DNA from: Pyropia yezoensis
Lineage: Eukaryota > Rhodophyta > Bangiophyceae > Bangiales > Bangiaceae
Reading direction: 5' to 3'
DNA length: 64,000 nucleotides
Assembly (NCBI GenBank): GCA_009829735.1
Contig: CM020620.1
Location: forward strand, 22,852,020 to 22,916,019
Position 1 is the first letter of the stretch; every line of letters begins with the position of its first letter. A program made the translations under genes and the position numbers. This document shows, in pieces, positions 51,761 through 62,977 of this stretch. Under the pieces are notes generated by a model. The model searched no databases and was not told the DNA's origin. It saw only the letters and a program-made list of their open reading frames with translations.

Positions 51761-53704
51761 ATGGCGACTCCGGGAGTGGAGACGGACTCTCTTGACGAGC
51801 GCATGGAGGACACCTCCTACGGGGCAGCACCCGCCGGGACTTCCGGCGGGGGCTCCGCGATCGCTCCGGGGGACGGGACTCCCGCGTCACCAGGCTTTGG
51901 GTTGACGGCGGGGTCTCCCCCGGAGGCGGGACGAGTTATCCCGCGTGAGGCCTTGGGGCGATGGTTTTACCCCGCTTGGCCTCTCTATGAGGAGGGGCTG
52001 ACTGTTCTTCGCTGTGGCCGACTTGGCGCAGCGATGGGCCGGGTATGGGACCGCCTACGGGAGAAGTATCCCCGTAGGGTCGGGTTCCCTGCCGGCTTCA
52101 GGACGGACCAGTTTGCCTTCCTGGACGATGAGGAGGTTGACGACGTTCAGCGTGACAAGGCCATGGTGGACCGCGGGGGAACTATCCCGGGTCCCGGCGA
52201 CTTGCCGACCTTCACGTGGGGCGCTGTGGCAACTCGCCCACCGTACCTCTACGAGGCCGATCCACACACTCATCACTTCGATGTGCGGATGGAGAAAGAC
52301 TTCCGGCGAGGTCCCTACTTGGTGACCTCGGCTCAACTTGAGTTTCCTCAACAGTCTGCTGCCAGTAAGGAGCAGTACTATCCGAAGAAGCCCGAGTGGT
52401 GGCCTCAAGTTGAGGTCCCCTACGGGTTCCCGGCGTTGTTGCCACGGTTGCTTGACCACTTCGGCTCCGTCATGTTGCCGGCTGCCCCTGATCACCTGGT
52501 GTGGGCCATGTTGGCCACCCAGTGGCTCCTCGAGGTCATGTCGACCTGGGTGTCCTGTGTTCAGCGGCGGGGGATGCTCTGGCATCTCCCCCTCCGGCTC
52601 CTCCAAGGTTTGGAACAGCTCACCCCTCAGCTAGTTGCTGAGGGGTGCTCATCAGGACAACTCACTCTACTTGAGGAGATGCTCCGGCTCCATAAGTTTA
52701 TCGAGTGGGAGAGCATTGAGCACAAGTTGCGCCGCCCCACTCGTGGGCCCAAGGACGATGGCGCACTTCGCCAGTTCGTGTGGGTCGCTCGTGAACTTCA
52801 CGACGGCCGTGTGGTCCTACAAGAGGGGTTGGGCATCGGGGACTACCCGTATGCCCCGGGGGTGGATCGCCACACTGCGCCACCCCCGGACAAGCCCATA
52901 GTTATGGCCGTGCCGTCCTATGATGACCATATGACTCAACCCACTGCGGGGGCCCCAAGTCGGGGTCGCAGTTAGACCCGGGTACCGCCACCTCGGCGGG
53001 CCCCTCCGCTTCCTCCTGTTCCTTTCCAACCTCATGGAAACATCCCGATTAGCGTGGCCGTGGAGTCTTCCACCCCGGTGTCCCCCAACTTGGGGGCCAC
53101 CCTCCTGACGGTATACCCCAAGTTGGTGTTGCCGCCCACGCCTCTAACCTCAGAGATGATGATCACCACGTTGGTGCGCACCATTTCCTGGTTGGCCGCG
53201 TCGACCGCAACCCTACAGAGTTCCGAGACTCTTCAACTTGAGGAGCGCGTTCGTACTGCAGTGGCGACCGCGAGTTGCGAGTCGGTGGCGGAGTTTATGA
53301 CAGCCGAGTTGGCTCGCATTGGGGCTATTATGCCCCAGCCAGCCCCACTTGGGCGTGGCAAACGTCGCGCGAGCCGGGCATACTCGCCTCCTCGCCGTCG
53401 TCGCCGACACTCGCGGCGCTCTCCTTCCGTATCGGAAGACGAGTTGTCTTACTCCGTTTCGGAGTCCTCTACCCCGTCGGAGACGGAGTCTGTCCAGCGT
53501 CTGCGTCGCAAACTTGCGCGCAAGACCAGGCAGAAGAGTGGCCACGGTCGGCGCCACTTGCGCGACCGTGAGGGACGCGACGGTTCCGACTTGGAGCCGC
53601 CGCCCCCTCCAACAAGTGGAGACCGTTATCGGCGTGGGTCTCGCCGCTCGCCTCCACGTGAGGGCGAGGGCCGTGGAGTGGGAGAGTCTAGCATGCGTGC
53701 CTAG
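51761..53704 (+). CDS. Antisense ORF of element D with one internal TAG
   Basis: Plus-strand ORF opposite pol, starting GAGCCATGGCG at 51761. It runs 404 codons to TAG 52973-52975, then continues in the same frame with no further stop to 53704, about 647 codons in all against 638 in element B. The first part holds the conserved core (YGFPALLPRLLDHFG, LWHLPLRLLQG, QEGLGIGDYPYAPGV). The stop lies in the Pro-rich linker. The second part has the helical region (SPNLGATLLTVYPKL) and a basic Arg/Ser-rich tail (SPPRRRRRHSRRSPS) that could act in nuclear or RNA binding. One substitution (for example CAG to TAG) explains the stop; two separately made products cannot be excluded. It ends 111 bp from the end of the convergent pol. 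Confidence 0.75.
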
Positions 53705-53815
53705 TTGGTAGCTGCCTTTGTTGTGAGAGTGTGAGGGTTAGGGCTGTAGTTAAAAGCCACTCTGCGTACCACTTCGACTTGAAGCACTCTCTTGGCACTG
53801 TTGTTCGGCCTTCCC

Positions 53816-56800
53816 TCACGTTGAGGGAGGGCTGTTAGGGTCTATCTCATTCCGGGCACAGTACGCCCGGACCGTCTCAGCGGGAAGGTCCTCCACATAC
53901 TCCCACGTATCATCCTTGGCTTTGTAGCCAAACCAACGCACCCTCAACATGAGGCGGTCAGTGTCTTCATCCCATCCGTGGTCGATGAACTTATCGAACA
54001 CGTACTCCTGCGGGCCCTGTTTGGCCGCAGGCAGTGAGGGGAGGCACCACGCTTCCAAAGCACGCGCCCAAGCTGGGTCGCCTGCAGGCGGTGGTGCAAC
54101 TTTGACCACGTCCTGTCCGTTCACTGTGCGGACCCCATCGTCACTTTCGATGGTGAAGCGCCGCCCATCAGTACGAAGGACCTGGTACGGTCCCTTGGTC
54201 TGGAATACCAGCTTACCCCCAGTTGGGGTGTGCGAGTGTACGAGCACCCAGTCATCCTGCTCGGGGACATGTTTAGCATTGCGCACCTTTTTGTCAAAGG
54301 TACGCTTGTAGCGCGTTTGTGCTTTGTCCATCTCAGCCCTGACTTTAGGGATGAGGTTTTCAAGCCTAGCGGCGAACTCCGCCTTACTCTCAGTAGGAGT
54401 AGGCGTACTGCCACCATCCTCCCTAGTTGGGAGCGACCGCCGCACGGCAATAGACCGCACGCGACGGGGGGTCACAAAAGCGAGGGGTACTTCCCCTGTA
54501 GATGAGTGAACCTGCGAATTGTAGGCAGTAGTAAGGATAGAAATGTATTGGTCCCACGTCTTCACGTGCTCACTCACATACAGGCGCAGCTGCCTAACAA
54601 TAGTTTTGTTGAAGCGCTCCACCTGCCCATTAGTTTGTGGGTGGTAGGGGGTGGCATAGTTTGCCTTAACCCCCAACATATCCAGCACTCCCTTAAACCG
54701 TACGGACGCAAATTGCGGTCCATTGTCCGAAAGTGTACTATCTGGGATGCCATACGCGGCAACCCAGTGATCTAGGAAAGCTGACACCACCGACATGGCC
54801 GTGATCTCTGCCAGTGGGATCGCTCGCGTAAGTTTCGTGAAGCGGTCACAGATGACCAGGAGGTACTGGTTGCCCTCCTCGGTCACGGGCAGTGGCCCAA
54901 GGATGTCCATCGCCAACGCGGCGAAGGGCTCCTTGGCCGGGAACAATAGCATAGCCGTAGTCGGCCGCCGTTCCATCAGACGATTCTGTGCACAACTTGT
55001 GCAGGCAGCCACCCAACTGTAGATGTTCACCACCATGGACGGCCAGTAGTACCTGGTCCTCAGGGTCTGGTACAGTTTACAAGACCCCAGGTGTCCACCC
55101 GTGGGAGCGTTGTGCTCCCTCTCAAGGATACTGTCCTTGAGGGATGCAGGGACGACAAGTTGTTCGGTCCCCTGGAATACCCCCCTCCTCATGAGGAGGC
55201 CATCGTCTCCCAGAAAGAAACGCGTCTCTACCACTGTAACCATTATATCCGTCTGCGACTTGCAGAAGGGATCCTCGGCCTGGGCCTTCACCACCTCGTC
55301 CAGGGACAGGGGCAAGTACTTCTTGTTCCCTGGCGCCTCGGGGTTCAACGCCTGACCCGAGCGCGTGACTACCCCCACGATGGGGATGTCCTCATCGACT
55401 GGGTTAGTGTCCAGCCCCTCGGTAGGTACCCGAGAGAGGCCGTCGGCAAGGGCATGTTGCCTGCCAGGTCGGTATTCAATGTCAAAGTTGAAGGGTGCCA
55501 GTCGCACCCTCCACCGGTTGAGACGAGTGTTCGTACAGTCCGTCTTAAAGATGAACTGCAACGCGCGGTGGTCACAGCGGATGAGGAACTTCTCACCCTC
55601 CAGGTAGTGACGAAGTGACGTCACCGCCCACACCACTGCGAGTCCTTCCAACTCGGTGACTCCGTAGTTCTTCTCGGCCGAGTTCAGCCCCTTGCTGAAG
55701 TATCCCACCGGCAAGTACTCCTTGTCCGGCTGCTGCTGAAGCAACACACAACCAAGTTGGTCGTAGCTAGCGTCCACATCCAGGATGTAGTGGCCTCCCA
55801 ACCTGGGAATAGCCAAGATGGGGGGCTTCAGCAGAAGGTCCCGAAGAGTCTCAAAGGATTCCTGCTCCACCCGACTTGGGGGAGGCAGGTTCTTCGGTAG
55901 CGTTGAGCTCACTAGCTCATTCAACGGCTTCGCCACCTTGGCGAAGCCCTTGGTGAAACGTCGGTACACGTTACACATCCCGAGGAAGCTCCTCATCTGG
56001 GTCTGGGTCCGGGGGTACTGAGCCTTACGAATGGCCCTCAAGTTCTTCTCGTTAACACTGAGACGCCCCGGATGGACAACATGTCTCAAGTACTCCACCT
56101 CTTGAGTAAAGAGGTGGCACTTACTCGCCTTCAGTGACACACCGGCGTCAGCAAGTAGCTTGAACACCTGGCCAATATGGCCAATGTGTTCCTCCGGACT
56201 TCGGGAGAGCACAATGATATCGTCTAAATACACAAGACAGATCTGCCACCGTACTCCGGCCAGAATCATGTCCATAGCGCGCTGGAAAGTTGCCGGCGTG
56301 TTACACAGAATAAACGGTAGGCGCTTGCACTGGTAGGTACCACAGTGACAGGTAAAGGTAGTTTTATGCCTGTCCTCCGGGGCAATGGGAATTTGCCAGT
56401 ACCCCGCGTTACAGTCCAGGGTAGAGAACACGTTTGCCTCCCCCAGAGAGTCCAGACAGTCATCCATCCTAGGTAGGGGATAACTGTCCTTCACCGTGCT
56501 CTCGTTGAGCTTACGGTAGTCGATACAAAACCGGGAGGTCCCATCAACTTTGGGGACGATAACCACCGGACTCGCCCACTCGGCGTTGCTGGCCTCGATC
56601 ACATCGAGGGCCTCCATGCGAGCAACTTGCTCCTTAACGAGGGCCCTTGAACGAGGTCGTCCCCTATACGGTTGTTGGCGTATAGGGGGTGCACCGGGCT
56701 TCAACTCGATCCGGTGTTGGGTGGCTCTCATGAGTCCCAATTGACCATCCCACAACTTGTGATATTGGTCCAAGAGGCGTTCAACTTGAACCCTCAACCT

Positions 56801-57551
56801 GGGGGGGACACCCTCCATGTTCACATGGGGTCGAGGAGAGGCGGCCGACTTGGCTTGATGCTTCTCCTTTCCGGACTTCGGGTCGCTACTTGCGCCCGCG
56901 TTGAGGGTGACCGCTACTACCGGTCCCTCGTGTTGGTCGATATAGCCGAACTTGGCTCCCGACTTGAAGTACTTGGGCGTCGGGCTCAGGTTCATCACCT
57001 GGATCCTCCACGGGACTCCGGCCTTGGAGTCCATCGTGCCAAGGGCAACATGCACTTGGTGCTTGCGAGCAAGACGGGGGTGAGGGTGCACCAACCCGTT
57101 CCCCGTAAAATCAGTTACAACATCAACGTGCGCCACCGAGTTGGGGGGCAACGTGACTTTGCGGGCTAAACGCAGGGTAGCAGTAAACCCTTCCCTCACC
57201 GAACAAACAGGCTTGGACTGTGAGACTGTCACAGGAGCCACAGACTTTCCCTTACCAAGGATGGGAATAGTCTCCCCATTCATCAACTTGACCCAGTACT
57301 CAGGGCCACAAATCAAAGGCACTTGTGTAACAACATCAGGGGTACCCAGAAGCAGGGGTACCGATATATTCATAACTGCGCCATAGGTCACGTCGACCTC
57401 ATGGGTCCCCAACCTAGTTGGTAGGGTCACGGCACCAACGATGGGAAGTACCCCACCATTGATGTCAATCATATGGTCAGCTTTGGACCTCCAGCGTTGG
57501 AGCTTCAACTTCTTTGGTAATAGCGACTTGCGTATCAAGGAGGCTCCTGAC
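53816..57551 (-). pseudogene. pol: Pol of element D, N-terminus cut off by element C
   Basis: Open without a stop for about 1245 codons from the insertion junction. It carries protease (from SGASLIRKS, the catalytic DTG lost across the junction), reverse transcriptase, RNase H (DVDASYDQLGC), integrase (HHCC near GGHLGSCKLYQT; MDILGP, LSDNGPQ, NGQVERFN) and a chromodomain (RVRWFGYKAKDDTWEYVEDL). Very similar to pol of A but without A's indels. The nearly invariant LPFGL-NAPATF motif reads LPFILCNTPATF here, so the polymerase may have been weakened before the split. Interrupted by insertion, otherwise intact. Confidence 0.93.
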
Positions 57552-57914
57552 TGTAGCAATATGGTTGTCCGTATTGTGACCCTAATATTAGGGGGGCTAC
57601 TTCTAACCCTTAACTTTCAATTTGATAGTTCGTACTGGTCACGGTATCTATAAGTTACGTATGACCAGAGGGACTTGCATCTTGGGGTGGAGGGTAGTTA
57701 GTAGTGTCTCCGAGGGTTTATAACGAGGGGGCCGGTGGCGAATCCACCGCCGGCCAAGGTAGAACAACAAACCCCTCCCATTTGGGCTCCCATCTTGGTC
57801 CCGTGGCTTGCGCTCCAAGGACAGCAACCTTGGCCTCCCGGTGACGTTGGTGCCGATCCCCCTTGGTGAGTGTTCCCTGAGAGTGGACGTGCGACGGATT
57901 CCTATTGTGCTACA
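57552..57914 (+). repeat. 5' LTR of element C (363 bp)
   Basis: TGTAGCA ... TGCTACA termini, same length as 47440-47802. Confidence 0.95.
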
Positions 57915-57915
57915 T

Positions 57916-57933
57916 TGGTGGAGCAGCAGGGGA
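57916..57933 (+). promoter_or_regulatory. Primer-binding site of element C
   Basis: TGGTGGAGCAGCAGGGGA, one base after the LTR, identical to that of element A. Confidence 0.75.
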
Positions 57934-58139
57934 CGGGTTTCCGTCACCCTTGTGGTGACGCCGTCTTCGGCCCTGGCACACGGATAGGGATCCGGTCCTT
58001 TTCTTGTACTCGTGGTGTTGCGACCTGATCGATTGTGTTGAGCTTTTACCTGTGACTGTGACCTACTGTTACTCTCCCCAATCTACCCCCTCGCTCTCTT
58101 ATTCGTGGTGATCGTTACGTCGGTTGACTGATTGTGACT

Positions 58140-60323
58140 ATGTCTACCCAAGAGACGGGGAACGTTCAAGATGACGGATCGGCGTCGACGCCGACTCCGG
58201 AGGTGACTACGGGAACCGGGATCGGGAACCCGATCGATAACATTGAGACGCCAATGCTTTCCGGTGCCGGATCGACGTTTGGCACGGCTCGGACGGCAGG
58301 AGGCGGGGGCCCGCCTCAACTGTCGTCGACCGACCTCACTCCGCCGCCTCCTTCACCAGGGGATTCCCTGATGGCATCATTGGCCCGCATCGAGGCCCGG
58401 TTTTCCGGGCTCGACGCCCGTCAAGATCGGACGGAGGACGCAATGGCAGTGTTGATGTCAACACGCCACACGACGGGACCCCGTCGTGTTCCTCCTACAC
58501 CGGTACGGTTCGAACCGGCCGGACTACTTTCGGAGTCCACCAGGGTCAACCCCGGTGTTGCTACTCCCGGACAACCCCCGGACACAATGGGGTATGGGTC
58601 CGACTCGTCGGCAGAGTTGGAACGGAGTCACACGGAGCGATACGCTCGGAGCATCCGAAGCGGACTCCGCGGACACGACCCGGCGGATACTTACGCCGGG
58701 GGAGAGTCGGTTATTGGGGGAGGGGGTACCCTCTCGCAGTACCCCCACGACGAAGGAGGCCAGGCAACTCGGGTTCCCGAGGTGCCGTCGCCGGAAGTAC
58801 CACCTTCAGTGGTGGAAGCTATGACCGCGCAGGTAACTGCGAGCCTACTGAAGCGGATGGAGTCCGATGAGTTTGCTCATCAACTGGCTAAGCGACTGGA
58901 TATCCAGGACGCTGACACGGAGATCGTCAACGAGGTCTTCCGTTCGGTTCTTACTCCGGAACGTTATCGTTTGGAGGACCGCTCTACCACCGTATCGGAA
59001 TCGATGCGTAATACGTCGCATCGGGCGATCCGCTCTATGCAGACCCTTATGAAGGGAGTCCCTATGTTCGGGGGGCCGAACGGACGCCCGTTGGCAGTCA
59101 TCGGCTTCTTGACTAGCTTCAAGGCAGCCGCAGACAAGGCGCTCGTTAACGAGGGGCTGGCCCTGGAGATCCTCCCGTTCTTTGTTGATGAACGGGTGCG
59201 AGGCATTCTTCGCCAGGCATCCCCGATGCCGGGAATGAGGGTCGCGGCCACCCCCATGGATTACCGTGGGATATTGAAGGAGCTGCTGAGCAGCTACCTC
59301 AGTGAGGACAAGTGCGAGGACCACTATCGGGCCCTTCGCACTGCCACCGCCCAGTCCTGGGAGGATGAGGAGATGTTTGGACGCCGGATCCAAGAGCTCG
59401 ACTACGAGCTGGGGAAGCTCCTCGGAGAAGGGGAGCTACGGGCCATCCTGTTCGCAGGAGTACCCAACTACGTGCGGATATCCGCACGGGGCGCCAACAC
59501 GGCACGGACGAACTTCAGTCGACTGATGCACATGTGCAAGTCCCTAGGGGACGCCTACCGGGTGCTACACCCGGAATGTGCCTTGGCCCCGAAGCCCAAG
59601 GGTGAGGGAGGCAAGCCCAGTCTTACCCCGGTACCGAGGCAAGAGAAGGTGGAACGTAAGGCCGCACCAGTACTGGTGGCGACCGAACATACCCCGACGG
59701 GTGAGGGTGACCCTCTGGTCGACCAACAGGGCCACCTGTTGCTACCGGCGACGCCGGTGATTGATGAACATGGTACGGTAGCGTACATCGCCCCGGCTGG
59801 AACCCAGTTCCAGGTCAACGAAGGAACGAGACGGCGCGTCCCGTATGTGCGGACTACGGGGTACTCCCCGGTGACGGGTAACCCTCACCAACCCTTGCCA
59901 ACATGGGCGGTGCGCACGGAGGCACCCCCGCAGATTGCGGGCCGACCCAACCGGTTGGGGGAGTCCATGTTCCGGTTGACCCAAGGACCCAAGGCCTACC
60001 AGGGAGCAGGCACTCGGGCGCCCGAGGGAGGCAACCGTAGCTACGGGGCTACCCCGATGCGACCTCAAGGGGGGACCGGCACGTCCGGATGTATGTTGTG
60101 TGGGGATCCCCAGCACTGGGTGTCTTCCTGCCCACTCATCCCCGAGGAGTCTCGGCGGGCAGCGGCGCAACGCAAGGCATCCACCGGGGGGTATCCCGCC
60201 CGAGCACCCGGACCCGCACCGGGTAGGCAGCCAGCTCCAGGTGGAGTACTGGCCGTCGAGGGGGCACCTCCTCAGCCGGATGTCCCGGCGGACAGCACCC
60301 TACCAAGGGCGGGAAACGAGTAA
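58140..60323 (+). CDS. gag: Gag polyprotein of element C
   Basis: 727 residues from ATG 58140. The first 260 residues are Ser/Thr/Gly-rich. A capsid-like helical region lies at about 260-460 (ISARGANTARTNFSR, DKCEDHYRALRTATAQ). A linker follows, then a CCHC zinc knuckle CMLCGDPQHWVSSC near residue 650, and a Pro-rich tail ending AGNE. It shows little similarity to the gags of A and B, so C is a separate lineage. It ends TAA 60321-60323, eight bases before the pol ATG. Intact. Confidence 0.9.
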   Translation: MSTQETGNVQDDGSASTPTPEVTTGTGIGNPIDNIETPMLSGAGSTFGTARTAGGGGPPQLSSTDLTPPPPSPGDSLMASLARIEARFSGLDARQDRTEDAMAVLMSTRHTTGPRRVPPTPVRFEPAGLLSESTRVNPGVATPGQPPDTMGYGSDSSAELERSHTERYARSIRSGLRGHDPADTYAGGESVIGGGGTLSQYPHDEGGQATRVPEVPSPEVPPSVVEAMTAQVTASLLKRMESDEFAHQLAKRLDIQDADTEIVNEVFRSVLTPERYRLEDRSTTVSESMRNTSHRAIRSMQTLMKGVPMFGGPNGRPLAVIGFLTSFKAAADKALVNEGLALEILPFFVDERVRGILRQASPMPGMRVAATPMDYRGILKELLSSYLSEDKCEDHYRALRTATAQSWEDEEMFGRRIQELDYELGKLLGEGELRAILFAGVPNYVRISARGANTARTNFSRLMHMCKSLGDAYRVLHPECALAPKPKGEGGKPSLTPVPRQEKVERKAAPVLVATEHTPTGEGDPLVDQQGHLLLPATPVIDEHGTVAYIAPAGTQFQVNEGTRRRVPYVRTTGYSPVTGNPHQPLPTWAVRTEAPPQIAGRPNRLGESMFRLTQGPKAYQGAGTRAPEGGNRSYGATPMRPQGGTGTSGCMLCGDPQHWVSSCPLIPEESRRAAAQRKASTGGYPARAPGPAPGRQPAPGGVLAVEGAPPQPDVPADSTLPRAGNE

Positions 60324-60331
60324 GAGGAAGG

Positions 60332-62977
60332 ATGACCGGGGGGCGCTGGGGTTACCCAAGCAAGCCACCCCGGAGTACCGCGGGGAAAGCCCCACGGAGA
60401 GCGCGGTTGAGCCGACGCCGCATCAACCCCCGGGTACACCTTCCGGCCCCGACGACACGGCGTCAGGGGATTGATGACCAACCTCCAAGTTTGGGAGGAG
60501 AGGACGGGAAGCCCCGTCACGTTGAACCAGACAAGGGCCCTGTTCAGGATGCCCGAGCTACACCGGATATCGGTGTAGGACATGTGTTGTTTACCTTGGA
60601 GAACTTCAAGGTATCAGCCACACTGGGGGTTGACCCCCAGTCGACACGATCGTACTACCCTGTACTGGATACAGGGGCTGGACCCAACCTTATCCGGAAG
60701 GATACCCTCCCGGACAAGTGGCTTCCACGAGTCAGAGTGACTCGGGGACCCACCATCAAGGACGCGAATGGTCGACTCATTCGTACGACCGCAGCGATGT
60801 CGCTGCAGGTTACCATCGGGGATCTCACCACGGAAGTTGACTTCCTGGTATGTGAAACGCTATCGGTGCCCTGCATACTGGGGTGCACCTTCATCAACGT
60901 TCACGTTGATGCAATCCGGCCAGGCCGGAGGACCGTCGAGCTTCAAGAAGCCGACGGGACGAAGCGAGGACACACGGCTATCGTCAGGGACCTGACGCTA
61001 CAAGGAAGCCACGTTAACGTGGCTGAGGTGTACGCAAGCGTCGAGCCGAAGACACTTCGGTTGGCCAAGCGAACTCGCTTTGAGCCGTTGTCGGAGACAG
61101 TCCTCCCGGTTAACTGCGACCTCGCAGGCATCTGCAGAGTCCAGTCCAACCTACGGACGTACAAGCGCCATGGGTTGACCATGGCCAACGGTCTCATAGA
61201 CCTCCCAGCAGGAGGGTCGTCCCTCCTAGTGATGGCGAACTACCGCCGTAAGGCAGTCACCCTCCCGAAGGGAACTATCCTCGGGATTGCCGAACTCTAC
61301 GAAGGAGATATCCTTACCCCTGATAAGGAAGGTCAAGTGGAACCACTTGAAGTACTGGCGGTCGCCGAGACCACCGAGCGACAGCAACCCGATGACGGGA
61401 AGCCTAACCCATCGGCGGCTCCGGCGGACCTGCCGCCAAAGGACCAAGAGGCCTTGAAGGCACTGGCCGAGGCTGACCTCGACCACCTTCCCCCTTCGGT
61501 AGCCGAAGGGGTACGACGGATGCTAAGAAAGCATGACGTTATGTGGACAGGCGGGGCCTTGGGGACCATTGGGGCAACCCAACATCGTATAGACCTGGTA
61601 CCAGGCGCACGACCCGCCCGCTCACAACCGCACCGAGCGGGACCTATGCAACGAGAGATCGTTGATGGAGAAGTGAAGAGGATGAGTGAAGCTAAGGTGA
61701 TCCGACCTTCGATGTCGGAATGGGGTGCCCCAGTCGTTATTGTGCCGAAGAAGGATCAAACCCCTCGGTTTTGCATCGATTATCGACGCCTCAACTTGGT
61801 TACCAAGAAGGACTCATACCCTTTACCAAGGATGGATGAATGCATCGACTCCCTGGGGGAGGCTACGGTGTTTACCACCATCGACTGCAATGCCGGATAC
61901 TGGCAGATCCCGGTGGCGGACGAGGATATCCCCAAGACGGCATTCGTCTGTCACAGTGGAGTGTACGAGTTCCTAAGGATGCCCTTCGGATTGTCCAACG
62001 CCCCCGCTACATTCCAGCGGGCTATCGACATCATACTGTCTGGGGTGAAGTGGCGTAACTGCCTAGTGTACCTCGATGACGTCATCGTCTTCTCACGTAA
62101 CATGGATGACCATGTACAACATGTTGACGAGGTACTCACCCTCTTGAGGAACGCCGGGGTAACCCTGCGTCTGAAGAAGTGCGCCTTCTTCCAACAGACG
62201 GTCGAATATCTGGGCCACCAGATAACCCCTGGTAAACTAGGGGTACTCGAAGCCAATACCTGGGCACTCCGGGATGCCCGGTTCCCTAACACCCAGACGC
62301 AGCTCAAGAGCTTCCTGGGAATGTGCAATGTATACCGACGGTTCGTCAAGGACTTCGCTCGGATAGCTAAACCGTTAACGGTTCTTACGAGCAGTACCTT
62401 ACCCAAGGTACTCCAACCCCCTTCGCCTAGCGAAGAGGAGGCATTCGAGTCGCTGAAGCGAGCCCTACTAGCCCCACCCGTCCTTGCGTTACCGCATAGA
62501 CGGGGTACCTTCGTCATCGATGTCGATGCGTGTGATACACAAGTGGGATGCACCCTGTTACAGGGAGAGACGTTGATCGGTACCGATAACGTTATCCCGG
62601 ACCTACGTCCGGTAGGGTACTTCAGCCGGACACTCAACCCGGCTGAGCGGAACTATAGTGCCACCGAGCGTGAATGCCTCGGAGTTATATGGGCAGTCCA
62701 ACTGCTCCGTCCATACCTGGAGGGCTCCAGGTTCATCGTGAGGTCCGACCACGAACCCCTACGATGGCTCCTCAACCTTGGTGACAAGGATTCCGATAGC
62801 CATGGGAGGCTAGCCCGATGGAGGCTGAAGATGGCCGAGCACGACTACCGCACGGTGTATAAGGCTGGGTCAACCCACCACCTCGGAGACGCGTTGTCTC
62901 GACTCGACACCCCCGAGCGGGGATACCCGCCCGGTGGACGAGGACATCCCGGTAGTACCGGTGTGCATGGTGGGTAA
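60332..62977 (+). CDS. pol: Pol of element C: protease, reverse transcriptase, RNase H
   Basis: Open for 881 codons from ATG 60332. Aspartic protease LDTGAGPNLIRK near residue 112, reverse transcriptase (RMPFGLSNAPATFQ, YLDDVIVFS), RNase H (VIDVDACDTQVGC, RSDHEPLRWLL). The frame is lost at about 62935, just after the RNase H end (ALSRLDTPERG), by one extra G relative to the frame that carries integrase. The last dozen codons before the stop at 62977 are therefore spurious. Confidence 0.92.
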   Translation: MTGGRWGYPSKPPRSTAGKAPRRARLSRRRINPRVHLPAPTTRRQGIDDQPPSLGGEDGKPRHVEPDKGPVQDARATPDIGVGHVLFTLENFKVSATLGVDPQSTRSYYPVLDTGAGPNLIRKDTLPDKWLPRVRVTRGPTIKDANGRLIRTTAAMSLQVTIGDLTTEVDFLVCETLSVPCILGCTFINVHVDAIRPGRRTVELQEADGTKRGHTAIVRDLTLQGSHVNVAEVYASVEPKTLRLAKRTRFEPLSETVLPVNCDLAGICRVQSNLRTYKRHGLTMANGLIDLPAGGSSLLVMANYRRKAVTLPKGTILGIAELYEGDILTPDKEGQVEPLEVLAVAETTERQQPDDGKPNPSAAPADLPPKDQEALKALAEADLDHLPPSVAEGVRRMLRKHDVMWTGGALGTIGATQHRIDLVPGARPARSQPHRAGPMQREIVDGEVKRMSEAKVIRPSMSEWGAPVVIVPKKDQTPRFCIDYRRLNLVTKKDSYPLPRMDECIDSLGEATVFTTIDCNAGYWQIPVADEDIPKTAFVCHSGVYEFLRMPFGLSNAPATFQRAIDIILSGVKWRNCLVYLDDVIVFSRNMDDHVQHVDEVLTLLRNAGVTLRLKKCAFFQQTVEYLGHQITPGKLGVLEANTWALRDARFPNTQTQLKSFLGMCNVYRRFVKDFARIAKPLTVLTSSTLPKVLQPPSPSEEEAFESLKRALLAPPVLALPHRRGTFVIDVDACDTQVGCTLLQGETLIGTDNVIPDLRPVGYFSRTLNPAERNYSATERECLGVIWAVQLLRPYLEGSRFIVRSDHEPLRWLLNLGDKDSDSHGRLARWRLKMAEHDYRTVYKAGSTHHLGDALSRLDTPERGYPPGGRGHPGSTGVHGG

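Larger units (their letters stand above)
50955..57551 (-). mobile_element. Element D: A-family chromovirus, split by element C
   Basis: Runs right to left: pol (57551-53816), antisense ORF on the plus strand, polypurine tract, 3' LTR (51422-50955). Its gag and 5' LTR are absent from the window because element C starts exactly inside the protease codons at 57552. The remainder should lie beyond the right end of C. AGGGC immediately left of the LTR is the expected target-site duplication. Confidence 0.93.
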
